DNA of 43,457 nucleotides from Candidatus Sulfopaludibacter sp. (GTDB lineage: Bacteria; Acidobacteriota; Terriglobia; Bryobacterales; Bryobacteraceae), in the NCBI GenBank assembly GCA_031292755.1, contig JARLGM010000042.1:1-43457 (forward strand), in the 5' to 3' direction. The translations under genes and the position numbers were made by a program. A model generated the notes under the pieces. It was not told the origin of the DNA. It made no database searches and worked only from the letters and a program-made list of their open reading frames with translations. Of this stretch, positions 1-8,461 are shown in pieces (the stretch's first letter is position 1; each line of letters begins with the position of its first letter).

Positions 1-889
1 GCGTCAGCAGGGCCGCTTCGCGGTTGCGCGGGGCCGGATCGACCAGGGTGCGCTCGCCCACGCGGTCGTCGCTGGATTCGTGATGCTCCAGGCCGAAATG
101 GGCTACGTGATCGCTGAGCGTGAGCAGGAAATGATAATCGCGATAATGGCGCGTGCCGAACAGCGCGCCGGTCTCGGCCACCAGATTCTTCCAGGCCGCA
201 ATCAACTCGGGCGGCGCTTCCAGGGCGCGGTCGCTATCGGCGGCGATGTGGATGAAATGGGGGGCGCCGCGATCGGTCCCGAGGTCGAGCGTGCGGTAGT
301 GGCTGCCGGTGGAGACGGGAGAATCGACCATGGTGGTCAGCGATGCGGGTTGGAATTCGATCTGGTTGCCGCTTTCGCGGCGGATGGGCAGGGCGGTACC
401 GTACTTCCAGGCTGCGGGCACTTTCAGATTGGCCTGGTATTGGAGCTTGTCGGCGTCCACTCCCTGCGGGTACAGCAGGAACTGATTCCAGTTGAGGACG
501 GCCAGTTCGGTGGTGGCGGAACTGCCGGCGGCGAAGTTGCCGGCAGCGTCGGGAGGCGAAAGAAAGTCGAACGCCACGTCCAGGGCGGTGGCTCCCGCGG
601 GCACATCCACGTGGAACGCAAACATGTTCACGCTATCGCGTTTCCAGGGGACGATGCGCCCATCGCTTTTGATGACGAGGCCGACCACCTGAACCAGGGG
701 ACCATCGGGCATATGGTCGCCCGGAATCCATTCGGGGTACAGCAGGGTCATGGGGCCGGGCTTGGCCGGCAGGGTCATTTGGACGTGGAAGACGCGGCGG
801 GCGGCGTCGGTCGCGTCTACGCGAAGGGGAATGGCCGTCTGCCCAAACACAGAGGATGCAAAAAGGACTCCGAGGAAAAAAGAACGCAT
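1..889 (-). CDS. M61-family (glycyl aminopeptidase-like) peptidase, 3' end outside window
   Basis: The frame is open from the ATG at 889 to the left edge, giving 296 residues and no stop, so the C-terminal half is missing. Residues 1-16 (MRSFFLGVLFASSVFG) form a signal peptide, so the enzyme is exported. The N-terminal domain has the family's YPEWIPGDHMPDGP stretch near residue 51. Near the left edge is HFGLEHHESS, matching the GxEHxxS active-site neighbourhood of M61 peptidases; the HExxH zinc motif is just before this in typical family members and is not clearly seen here. M61 enzymes are metallo-aminopeptidases that release N-terminal Gly/Ala; substrate here is unknown. A -10-like TACAAT sits 9 nt before the start (899-904). 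It is divergent from the gene at 950. The family call is fairly secure, activity less so. Confidence 0.8.
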   Translation of the reverse strand, partial: MRSFFLGVLFASSVFGQTAIPLRVDATDAARRVFHVQMTLPAKPGPMTLLYPEWIPGDHMPDGPLVQVVGLVIKSDGRIVPWKRDSVNMFAFHVDVPAGATALDVAFDFLSPPDAAGNFAAGSSATTELAVLNWNQFLLYPQGVDADKLQYQANLKVPAAWKYGTALPIRRESGNQIEFQPASLTTMVDSPVSTGSHYRTLDLGTDRGAPHFIHIAADSDRALEAPPELIAAWKNLVAETGALFGTRHYRDYHFLLTLSDHVAHFGLEHHESSDDRVGERTLVDPAPRNREAALLT

Positions 890-949
890 GTTCTAGAGAT
901 TGTATCAACGCGGAAAGCACGAACTGACGTCTAACTGATGGGTGATACG

Positions 950-1753
950 ATGAAGCTCGCTCTAATTGTGGCCTCGCTCGCGGGGTGCGCGGCGGCACAG
1001 GGACTGACCGATGTCCCTCCCATTCTGCAGATAATCCGTAAGCCGGGAACCGGCGGGAACGGCACCATCCGTCCGTACAACGGCGTCAAAGCGGCGGTCG
1101 ATGTGGTGGGGATGACTGCCATCACCGGGCTGCCGGAGACGTGGGGGATTGAACTGCACCAGACTTTCGCGGAGATCGAAGATCTGGACCGCGCCCTGGC
1201 ATCCTTTCCGGTAAACGGCGCCAATTACGCACAGCCTACGCCGGAGGATATTCTGGCGCCTTCGCGGACCATGATCCTGCTCTACCAGCCCGGCTGGAGC
1301 TACCGGCCGCAGGAGGCCGTCCGCCGCTTGCCCCGGGCGCGATACTTCCACGTCTCCATTTACCGGATGCAGCCCGGCGCGGAAGCCGACCTGGGCGAGT
1401 TGATGCGTCTCAGGCGGCATGAGATGGACAGCGTCAATCTGGATCGTCCGGACCTGGTGTATCGGGTGGTTTCGGGAGCGCCATCGGGGACGTATATTAT
1501 TCTCTCACCGATGCTCTCTTTGAAGCCCCTGGACGATGGCATCGCCAAGCTGCCGGTATTTGCCGAACCGCTGGCCGCGGCGGAAGCCGCCGGCACCAAG
1601 GTCGCCGCGTCCAGGGAGCTGAGCCGCGAGCACCTCCTCATGCGCGTGGAACCCAGCCAGAGCTACGTCTCGGACGATTTTGCCGTGGCCGACCCGGAAT
1701 TCTGGCGGGGCAAAAGCGGAGGCGACGGTCTGAGGCCGCAAGTCAGGGAATAG
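950..1753 (+). CDS. Conserved hypothetical lipoprotein or secreted protein
   Basis: 267 residues from the ATG at 950; an in-frame ATG at 938 would only add four residues ahead of a good signal sequence. The start MKLALIVASLAGC ends in a lipobox-like LAGC (Cys13), so it is probably a lipoprotein, although a signal peptidase I site (AAA-Q) directly after is also possible. No catalytic motif is recognised. The middle (about residues 95-170) alternates short strands and amphipathic helices in a way that could be a ferredoxin-like (NIPSNAP/monooxygenase-type) fold; this is a guess. It sits 17 nt before the FHA-phosphatase gene. Codon use matches the neighbours. Real gene very likely; function unknown. 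Confidence 0.75.
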   Translation: MKLALIVASLAGCAAAQGLTDVPPILQIIRKPGTGGNGTIRPYNGVKAAVDVVGMTAITGLPETWGIELHQTFAEIEDLDRALASFPVNGANYAQPTPEDILAPSRTMILLYQPGWSYRPQEAVRRLPRARYFHVSIYRMQPGAEADLGELMRLRRHEMDSVNLDRPDLVYRVVSGAPSGTYIILSPMLSLKPLDDGIAKLPVFAEPLAAAEAAGTKVAASRELSREHLLMRVEPSQSYVSDDFAVADPEFWRGKSGGDGLRPQVRE

Positions 1754-1756
1754 TTC

Positions 1757-1762
1757 TACAAT
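1757..1762 (+). promoter_or_regulatory. -10 element, near-leaderless, for the FHA-GAF-phosphatase gene
   Basis: TACAAT lies 8 nt before the ATG at 1771, so transcription would begin about 2 nt upstream of the start codon. No convincing -35 hexamer is seen. Confidence 0.45.
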
Positions 1763-1770
1763 GACTCCTG

Positions 1771-3408
1771 ATGAACCGCGAGCTCCTCATTCAGTGTCCG
1801 GATGGTCAGATGAAGACCATGCCCTTGCAAAAGGACCGGATTTCGGTGGGCCGGTCGAGCTCCGCCGAGCTGTGTTTCCCTGAAGACGCGGGCCTGTCCC
1901 GCCAGCATTTCGTGTTCGAGCCGGAAGGCGACGATTGGACGGTTCAGGACCTGGGCAGTAAGAACGGCACGTTCGTCAATAATATTCCGCTGAAGGCCCG
2001 GCTGGTGCTCACGCCGGGCGACCGCATTACGGCCGGGCACCTGGTGATCGTTTACTCGCCGGACGCCAGCAAACAGGCACAAGGCGTGGTGGTATTTGAC
2101 GGCACGGACAGTTCGGCGCCCACCACTTCCACCGTGGTCACCAGCCTGGAAGGCGCGCTCAGTAACCAGACCATGGCTTTCGAGCGCGTGGGCGCCAAGG
2201 GGCCGGCCCCGTTGCAGGCATTGATTCGCGCGGGGCAGGAATTGAGCGAGAACCGCCCGCTGGAAGAACTGTTTCAGGTGATTCTGGACCTGGCGATTCA
2301 AGCTGTCAGCGCGCAGCGCGGCGTGCTGCTGTTGCTGGAAGGCGGCGAACTGTTGCCGCGGGCTTATAAGGGCGAAGGCTTCCGCATCAGCACCGCGGTA
2401 CGCGACAAGGTGCTCAAGGAGAGATCCAGTGTGCTGGTGCGCGATGCGCAACTGGACGAAGCGTTCAAGGGCCGGATGAGCATTGTGGAACAGAAGGTCC
2501 ACACAATGATGGCCGTGCCGCTGCAGGCCAAGGACCGCATCATCGGCCTGATTTACGTGGATTCGCCGTTCATCCTGCGCGAATTCACTAAGGACGACCT
2601 GAACCTGTTGACCGTGATGGCCAGCATCTGCGCGGTGCGTATCGAAAACGCCCGGCTGGCCCTGGTGGAAGAGGGGGAGCGCATCATGAAGCGCGACCTT
2701 TCGCAAGCGGCCGAGATTCAGGGCCGCATGCTGCCCGCCGAGGCCCCCATTGTGCCGGGTACGGACCTGGCCGGCTTCAACGTCCCCTGCCGCACCGTGG
2801 GCGGCGATTATTACGACTTTTTTCCCTACGCGGACGGGCGGCTGGGGTTGACGCTGGGCGACGTATCCGGCAAAGGGATGCCCGCTTCCCTGATGATGAT
2901 GGCGCTGCACGCGCGCGTGCAGGTGCTGGCGGAAGACCCAGGCAACCTGGACGCGTTCATGGCGCGGCTGAACAAGACGACTTGCGCCAACTGCCCCAGC
3001 AACCGCTTCATCACGTTCTTCTTCTGTGTGCTGGACACCAACACGGGCGACCTGGCGTTCGCCAACGCGGGCCACAACCCGCCGATCATCATCCGGAGTT
3101 CCGGAGAGGCGCAGATGCTGGAGGGCGGCGGTCCGGTACTGGGCATCATTCCGTACGCCCCGTACAAGGAGATGCATGCGCGCCTGGATCCCGGGGACAT
3201 GCTGGTGATTTACAGTGACGGTGTGACCGAGGCCAACAACGTGAATCACGAGGAATACGACGAACAGCGGTTTATCGCCGTGTTGCAGGAGAATCGCCAG
3301 AGGCCTGCCGCGGAGATCGTGACCGCGGTGACCAGGTCGCTGAACGAATTCGCCGCCGGTGCGCCGCAGGCGGACGATATTACTCTGGTGGTGGCCAAGC
3401 GGGTATAA
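1771..3408 (+). CDS. FHA-GAF-SpoIIE (PP2C-type) serine phosphatase, RsbU-like
   Basis: 545-residue cytoplasmic three-domain signalling protein. The FHA domain (about 1-95) shows VGRSS (26-30), SRQH (43-46) and GSKNGTFVN (62-70), the phosphothreonine-binding signature. A GAF domain spans roughly 150-310. The C-terminal SpoIIE/PP2C phosphatase domain (about 320-545) has VGGDYYDF, DVSGKGMPASL, NAGHNPP, YSDGVTEANN and DDITLVV; the acidic residues in these motifs bind the two metals. Such proteins dephosphorylate anti-anti-sigma factors or kinase substrates in response to a GAF-sensed signal and a phosphoprotein partner bound by FHA. No anti-sigma or STAS partner gene is next to it, so its targets are encoded elsewhere. 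No membrane segment. It follows the lipoprotein gene by 17 nt but has its own -10. Confidence 0.93.
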   Translation: MNRELLIQCPDGQMKTMPLQKDRISVGRSSSAELCFPEDAGLSRQHFVFEPEGDDWTVQDLGSKNGTFVNNIPLKARLVLTPGDRITAGHLVIVYSPDASKQAQGVVVFDGTDSSAPTTSTVVTSLEGALSNQTMAFERVGAKGPAPLQALIRAGQELSENRPLEELFQVILDLAIQAVSAQRGVLLLLEGGELLPRAYKGEGFRISTAVRDKVLKERSSVLVRDAQLDEAFKGRMSIVEQKVHTMMAVPLQAKDRIIGLIYVDSPFILREFTKDDLNLLTVMASICAVRIENARLALVEEGERIMKRDLSQAAEIQGRMLPAEAPIVPGTDLAGFNVPCRTVGGDYYDFFPYADGRLGLTLGDVSGKGMPASLMMMALHARVQVLAEDPGNLDAFMARLNKTTCANCPSNRFITFFFCVLDTNTGDLAFANAGHNPPIIIRSSGEAQMLEGGGPVLGIIPYAPYKEMHARLDPGDMLVIYSDGVTEANNVNHEEYDEQRFIAVLQENRQRPAAEIVTAVTRSLNEFAAGAPQADDITLVVAKRV

Positions 3409-3417
3409 GCACGGGGC

Positions 3418-3423
3418 TATCAT
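3418..3423 (+). promoter_or_regulatory. -10 element of a leaderless promoter
   Basis: TATCAT followed by exactly 6 nt (ggttcc) and the ATG at 3430; the predicted transcription start coincides with the start codon. No Shine-Dalgarno sequence is present. Confidence 0.5.
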
Positions 3424-3429
3424 GGTTCC

Positions 3430-5757
3430 ATGAAGCTCCTCTGTTGCGCCCTGGTGGCGGCCACAGTCTTATCCGCGCAAACTTTTTCCGCGGGGCCGGC
3501 CGAAGACCAGGCGATTCAGGAAGCCATCCAGCAGGGTCGACTGCCGGGGGCGGTGCTGCTCATCGGGCACGATGACCAGGTGGTCTACCGTAAGGCGTAC
3601 GGCAATCGCGCCGAGGTGCCGAAGGTGGAAGCCATGACGGCGGACACCATCTTCGATCTGGCTTCGCTGACCAAAGTCATCGCCACCACGACCAGCCTGA
3701 TGAAACTGTTCGAGCAGGGCAAGTTCCGGCTGAACGATAAGATCACCGAGTACATCCCGGAGTTTCAGGGCGGGAAGAGCGACATTACCATTCGCCAGTT
3801 GTTCACGCACTTTTCCGGCCTGGCGCCGGACGTACCCTTGGTGCCGGTGTGGAGCGGTTACGAAACCGGCATGCACCTGGCGTATACCGATAAGCCCACC
3901 GGCCCGGCGGGCGTGCGCTTCGTGTACAGCGACATCAATTTCGAACTGTTGGGGGAACTGGTACACCGGCTGAGCGGCAAGATGCTGTCGGAGTATGCCA
4001 AACAGGAAATTTTCCTGCCGCTGGGTATGCAGGAGACCACGTTTCAGCCGCCCGCAGCGTGGATTCCGCGCATCGCGCCCACAGAGCGCCTCGGCAAGGA
4101 CGGGCCGCCGTTGCGCGGCGTGGTGCACGACCCGACAGCGCGCTACATGGGCGGCGTGGCAGGCCATGCGGGCCTGTTCTCCACGGCGGACGACCTTTCG
4201 CGCTTCTGCCGGATGATGATCAACGGCGGCGAACTGGACGGCGTGCGCATCGTGAGCCCGCTCACCGTCAAGAAATTCACCGAGCCGCAGACTCCGGCGG
4301 ACCAGCCCATTCTGCGCGGTCTGGGCTGGGACATGGACTCGCCGTACGCCACCAATCGCGGCGAGTTGTTCCCCATCGGGTCATTCGGGCACACGGGCTT
4401 TACCGGAACCTCGGTGTGGATGGACCCTGCGACCAGGAGCTATGTGATCCTGCTTGCGAACAGCGTGCATCCCACGGGAAGGCCTTCGATCGTGGCGCTG
4501 CGCTCCCGGGTGGCGACGATTGCCGCGGCGGGCCTGGGCGTACAGGCGCAGGGCGTCACGCTCACCGGGTATAACGAAACTACCGCGGGCGCGGGGTTGC
4601 GACGCGAGATCGCCGGCCGCAACGGGGCGACGCGCACGGGACTCGACGTGCTGGCGGCGGAGAAGTTCCGGCAGTTCGCCGGGAAGCGAATCGGGCTGAT
4701 CACCAATCAGACCGGCGTGGACCGCGAGGGGCGGCGCAATATCGACCTGATGCGGGAGGCGGGCGTCAAGATCGCCGCGCTATTCTCTCCGGAACACGGA
4801 TTCGCGGGCGCGCTGGACCGGCCGGGCATCGAAGACACCGTGGATTCCAAAACGGACCTGAAGGTCTACAGCCTCTATGGCAAGACGCTGCGGCCTACGC
4901 CCGAGATGCTGCAAGGCATCGATGCCCTGGTGTACGACATTCAGGATGTGGGCGCGCGTTTCTACACCTACGAGAGCACGATGGCGTACGCGCTGGAGGC
5001 CGCGGCCAAGGCGGGTCTTCCGTTTTTTGTGCTGGACCGGCCAAACCCGATCACGGGCACGCACGTGGAGGGGCCGCTGCTGGATGAAGCGAACAAGTCG
5101 TTCGTCGGGTCGTTCGCCGGGCTGCCCACGCGGCACGGGATGACGATGGGCGAGCTGGCGAAAATGTTCAACGTGGAAAACAAGTGGAGCGCCAACCTGA
5201 CCGTGATCGAGATGCAGGATTGGAATCGCGGCGACTGGTTCGATTCCACGGGGCTGCCGTGGGTCAATCCTTCGCCCAACATGCGCAGCTTGAATGCCGC
5301 GATTCTGTATCCCGGGCTGTGTTTCCTGGAATATTCGAAGAACTACTCGGAGGGCCGCGGCACGGATGCGCCGTTTGAGCAGACGGGCGCCGATTTCATC
5401 AACGGACGTGCGCTGGCGGAGTATCTGAATAAGCGGCTGATACCGGGAGTGCGGGTATACCCGACCACGTTCACGCCGGCCGATTCGAATTTTAAAGGCG
5501 TGCGCATCGAGGGCGTGCGGTACGAAATCACCAATCGCGACGTGTTCGATTCCACGCGTCTGGGACTCGAGATCGCCGTCGCGATTGAGAAACTGTACCC
5601 CGGCAAGCTGGATTACGCACTCGGCAAACGGCTGATCGGCAGCGACGATGCCATCCGGCGCATTCAGGCAGGCGAAGATCCGCGGACGATTCAGGCAAGC
5701 TGGCAGGATGCCCTGTCGGCTTTCCTGAAGGTGCGGACGAAGTATCTGTTGTACTAG
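3430..5757 (+). CDS. Fusion of serine beta-lactamase-fold hydrolase and NamZ-type exo-N-acetylmuramidase (DUF1343)
   Basis: 775 residues with a signal peptide (about 1-16). Residues 25-370 are a class C beta-lactamase/PBP-fold hydrolase with SLTK (79-82, nucleophile Ser79, base Lys82), a YSD motif (166-168) and HTG (321-323) in place of KTG. Residues about 403-775 are DUF1343, the family now known as NamZ, which removes N-acetylmuramic acid from the non-reducing end of wall fragments: PEHG (454-457), DVGARFYTYESTM (506-518) and SEGRGTDAPFEQTG (640-653) are all present. In Bacillus subtilis namZ lies in an operon with amiE, an N-acetylmuramyl-L-alanine amidase that I recall as having this hydrolase fold. 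The fusion therefore probably joins peptide removal and MurNAc release in periplasmic wall recycling. The pairing of activities is inference; both domains look intact. Confidence 0.88.
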   Translation: MKLLCCALVAATVLSAQTFSAGPAEDQAIQEAIQQGRLPGAVLLIGHDDQVVYRKAYGNRAEVPKVEAMTADTIFDLASLTKVIATTTSLMKLFEQGKFRLNDKITEYIPEFQGGKSDITIRQLFTHFSGLAPDVPLVPVWSGYETGMHLAYTDKPTGPAGVRFVYSDINFELLGELVHRLSGKMLSEYAKQEIFLPLGMQETTFQPPAAWIPRIAPTERLGKDGPPLRGVVHDPTARYMGGVAGHAGLFSTADDLSRFCRMMINGGELDGVRIVSPLTVKKFTEPQTPADQPILRGLGWDMDSPYATNRGELFPIGSFGHTGFTGTSVWMDPATRSYVILLANSVHPTGRPSIVALRSRVATIAAAGLGVQAQGVTLTGYNETTAGAGLRREIAGRNGATRTGLDVLAAEKFRQFAGKRIGLITNQTGVDREGRRNIDLMREAGVKIAALFSPEHGFAGALDRPGIEDTVDSKTDLKVYSLYGKTLRPTPEMLQGIDALVYDIQDVGARFYTYESTMAYALEAAAKAGLPFFVLDRPNPITGTHVEGPLLDEANKSFVGSFAGLPTRHGMTMGELAKMFNVENKWSANLTVIEMQDWNRGDWFDSTGLPWVNPSPNMRSLNAAILYPGLCFLEYSKNYSEGRGTDAPFEQTGADFINGRALAEYLNKRLIPGVRVYPTTFTPADSNFKGVRIEGVRYEITNRDVFDSTRLGLEIAVAIEKLYPGKLDYALGKRLIGSDDAIRRIQAGEDPRTIQASWQDALSAFLKVRTKYLLY

Positions 5758-5779
5758 TTTTCGACCGGCCTGGCGGCGT

Positions 5780-6112
5780 TCACTCAGGCGGGAAGATATT
5801 GACGACGTTGATTCGACGGCGGTAACGCTGAAGGAGATACGCTACGAAATCGCCCAGAATCAACTCGGGGCTACCCCGTCCCTTATTGATCACACGGCAA
5901 AGGAGGATACGAGTATCGCTATCCCATTCGACGTTGAGCGCACCGCGCCGATCGGGCCGGGTGCTGTGGATCTTCGCCCATCCCATCTGCCTCGTCGGCT
6001 TTAGTTTTCCGCTGACCTTTAGCCCAAAATCCTCGAGCCGCCTAGCATCATTCACGATGGACTCACGAAGGCTCGATCCTTTTGAACAGATCACTTGAAC
6101 AATTGCTTGCAT
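5780..6112 (-). CDS. Hypothetical 110-residue protein, downstream gene of a low-GC pair
   Basis: 110 residues, no signal peptide or membrane segment, basic overall, with the cluster RYRRRINVV near the end. No family recognised. It starts 5 nt after the stop of the 165-residue gene at 6118-6615, so the two are almost certainly co-transcribed and translationally coupled. Base composition is near 50% GC, clearly below the flanks, which suggests transfer. The pair lies between two genes read in the other direction. Because it has no known relatives I can name, the role is open; it might be a partner of the upstream protein. Confidence 0.6.
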   Translation of the reverse strand: MQAIVQVICSKGSSLRESIVNDARRLEDFGLKVSGKLKPTRQMGWAKIHSTRPDRRGALNVEWDSDTRILLCRVINKGRGSPELILGDFVAYLLQRYRRRINVVNIFPPE

Positions 6113-6117
6113 AAAAT

Positions 6118-6615
6118 TCAGTGCCTAACCGGTGATTCTTGCCAGTGCGCTTGAGCCAGGTCCATCAGTTCCGTTTCGGCGTCGATCTCCGGTTCGTATG
6201 GCCACTCGTCGTTGGGATTATCATCCACACCATGTTTGATCATCGCCTTCTGTACCCGCCGAATGGGAACACGATAGATGCGAATCCGGCCCCGGCAGAT
6301 CCCGTAACTGCCATAGCTGTATTCGTCCCAGCCATCCCATCCGTAGACATACACAAAACGGAGAAGCGGCCACAACCTCGACAAATCGCGGAAGTACTCA
6401 TGGCCGTCGTCATCTGACGTTTGAAAGAAGTAACGCTTCTCCAGAAGATTCCGTCCGACGCGTTTGGCCCGTTCGCAGAAAAGCGCCTGGCATTCGCCTG
6501 CGAGCATATCGTCCCGAAACACGCAGGACGCGCGGACGGCGGCGACGCGCCGGAATCGAGTAACTTCAGCCGGACGGCCGACAACGACCAGCCGGGCGTT
6601 ACACCAGGTCGCCAT
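6118..6615 (-). CDS. Hypothetical protein with a YubB/Api92-like N-terminus
   Basis: 165 residues. The opening MATWCNARLVVVG resembles the MPNWCxNxLxVxG start of the ferredoxin-like YubB/Api92 (DUF1281) proteins found on plasmids, phages and genomic islands; the rest is rich in Tyr, Trp and acidic residues (YVYGWDGWDEYSYGSYG, about residues 88-104). No catalytic motif seen. The ATG at 6615 is preceded by a purine-rich AAGGGAAGG. It is the first gene of a two-gene unit with 5780-6112 (5-nt gap). GC is lower than in the neighbours. The family assignment rests only on the N-terminal motif, so it is tentative; that it is a real gene is more certain. Confidence 0.6.
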   Translation of the reverse strand: MATWCNARLVVVGRPAEVTRFRRVAAVRASCVFRDDMLAGECQALFCERAKRVGRNLLEKRYFFQTSDDDGHEYFRDLSRLWPLLRFVYVYGWDGWDEYSYGSYGICRGRIRIYRVPIRRVQKAMIKHGVDDNPNDEWPYEPEIDAETELMDLAQAHWQESPVRH

Positions 6616-6677
6616 CCTTCCCTTTCATTCGCGAAAGCGGATCGTAACATACATTGAGCCAGACTTAGTAGCTGCTG

Positions 6678-6683
6678 TACCAT
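6678..6683 (+). promoter_or_regulatory. -10 element of a leaderless promoter
   Basis: TACCAT, then 6 nt (ctcctc), then the ATG at 6690. A weak -35 TTGAGC (6654-6659) is 18 nt upstream. Confidence 0.5.
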
Positions 6684-6689
6684 CTCCTC

Positions 6690-8459
6690 ATGCACCGCGT
6701 AATGTTGTTGTTCCTGTTCGCCTCCTTTTTCGCCGTAGTCGCCGCGGCCGATGATTACAGCCTGGGACCCGATTCCCAAAGGCATCCGGGCGTGCCGCAG
6801 GGGAAGATCACCAGGTACACCTGGGACCGTAGCAAGGTTTTCCCCGGCACCACGCGCAGTTACTGGATCTACGTGCCGGCGCAGTACGACGGCAGCAAGC
6901 CGGCGTGCGTGATGATTTTTCAGGATGGCGGCGGATTCACCAGCGATACCGGGCAGTGGCGCGCGGGGATCGTTCTCGATAATTTGATCCAGCAGGGCGC
7001 GATGCCGGTCACCATCGGGATCTTCATCGACCCGGGAGTGATTCCGGCGGAATCGCCGGAGCAGCAGAATCGCTACAACCGCAGCTATGAATACGATAGC
7101 CTGGGCGACCGGTATGCGCGCTTCCTGATCGACGAGATTCTGCCGGAGGTGGGCAGGCAGTACAAGCTGTCGAGCGACCCGAACGATCGCGGACTGGCCG
7201 GGTCGAGCTCGGGCGGCATCGCGGCGTTCACCGCGGCGTGGGAGCGGCCCGACCAGTTCCGGCGCGTGCTGAGTTTCGTCGGCAGCTTCACCGACCTGAA
7301 AGGCGGCGACCGGTACGTCAACCTGGTGCGCAAGATGGAGCCGAAGCCGCTGCGCGTGTTCCAGCAGGATGGGTCGAACGACCAGACGCTGTATGGCGGC
7401 TCGTGGTTTCAGGCCAATTCCGCGCTGGCGGCCTCGCTGGAGTACGCCGGCTACGACAGCAAGTTCGTGGTGGGGACCGAGGGCCACAACGCGCGTCACG
7501 GCGCGGCCATTCTGCCGGACGCGCTGCGCTGGCTATGGCGCGAGTATCCCAAGCCCGTTACCGCGAGCGCCGGCCTTAAGGTGGATCGCCATTTCATCAC
7601 TCAGATTTTGGACCCGGGCAAGGGTTGGGAACTCGTGGGCGAAGGGTACCAGTTCACCGAAGGGCCTGCGGTGGATAAACACGGCAACGTGTACTTCTGC
7701 GATGCCGGTGCGTCGCGGATTTATAAGGCCGCGGTGGATGGCAAGGTCACGCTGTTCAAGGAAGACACGGGTGGCGCCACGGGCTTGATGTTCGACGCGT
7801 CAGGCCGGCTGTATGCCGCCGAAAGCGCGCGCAAGCGCGTGGTGGCGTACGAGCCGGACGGCCGGGTTACGGTGCTGGGCACGGGCTTCCGGGCCCCCAA
7901 CGACCTGGCGGTGAGCAGCAAAGGCACGGTATACTTCAGCGATCTGCCGGCGGAGCAGATCTGGATGATCGATCCGGCCGGCGCAAAGAAGATGGTGTTT
8001 CAGGGCGAGAAGGACGGCAATTTGCTGATGCCGAATGGCGTGCGCCTCTCGCCCGATCATGCCCTGCTAATCGTCGCCGATACGCTGGGGCGGTCGGGCT
8101 GGAGCTTCCACATCGCGGCAGACGGCTCGCTCAGCGCCGGCCAGCCCTTCTATCGCCTGGACGTGCCCGACGAGGAAACGCAGGGACCGCTGCGCAGCGG
8201 GGCGGACGGCCTGACGGTGGATGACCAGGGCTTCGCCTATTTCGCCACCGGGATGGGCATTCAGATCTGCGATCAGCCGGGGCGCGTGATCGGGATCATG
8301 GCGAAACCGGGCGCGAAGGATGTGTCCAACCTGGTGTTCGGCGGTTCCAATCTGGAGTGGCTGTACGCCACATCTGGCGATAAAGTGTACAGGCGCCACC
8401 TGCGGCGCAAGGGCGTGTTCCCGTGGACGCCGGTAAAGCTGCCGCGTCCGCAACTGTAG
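6690..8459 (+). CDS. Secreted esterase (enterochelin-esterase-like) fused to an SMP-30/gluconolactonase domain
   Basis: 589 residues with a signal peptide (1-20). Residues about 35-290 are an alpha/beta-hydrolase of the Fes/esterase D type: nucleophile elbow GSSSG (171-175, Ser173), a candidate acid in DGSNDQ (227-232) and His266 or His270 in GHNARHG. Residues about 305-585 form a six-bladed SMP-30/gluconolactonase propeller, with EGPAVDKHGNVYFCD (324-338), APNDLAV and GADGLTVD repeats carrying the usual Glu, Asn and Asp metal ligands. A secreted two-step activity on ester- or lactone-containing substrates (plant sugar esters, sugar acids or siderophores) is plausible but not shown by sequence. 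Alone between two minus-strand transcripts. Both domains are full length. Confidence 0.87.
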   Translation: MHRVMLLFLFASFFAVVAAADDYSLGPDSQRHPGVPQGKITRYTWDRSKVFPGTTRSYWIYVPAQYDGSKPACVMIFQDGGGFTSDTGQWRAGIVLDNLIQQGAMPVTIGIFIDPGVIPAESPEQQNRYNRSYEYDSLGDRYARFLIDEILPEVGRQYKLSSDPNDRGLAGSSSGGIAAFTAAWERPDQFRRVLSFVGSFTDLKGGDRYVNLVRKMEPKPLRVFQQDGSNDQTLYGGSWFQANSALAASLEYAGYDSKFVVGTEGHNARHGAAILPDALRWLWREYPKPVTASAGLKVDRHFITQILDPGKGWELVGEGYQFTEGPAVDKHGNVYFCDAGASRIYKAAVDGKVTLFKEDTGGATGLMFDASGRLYAAESARKRVVAYEPDGRVTVLGTGFRAPNDLAVSSKGTVYFSDLPAEQIWMIDPAGAKKMVFQGEKDGNLLMPNGVRLSPDHALLIVADTLGRSGWSFHIAADGSLSAGQPFYRLDVPDEETQGPLRSGADGLTVDDQGFAYFATGMGIQICDQPGRVIGIMAKPGAKDVSNLVFGGSNLEWLYATSGDKVYRRHLRRKGVFPWTPVKLPRPQL

Positions 8460-8461
8460 CG

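Noticed and set aside
1756..3423. Long open frame (555 codons) on the minus strand opposite the phosphatase gene
   Set aside because: Composition-driven antisense frame; the plus strand carries the clear FHA, GAF and SpoIIE motifs.
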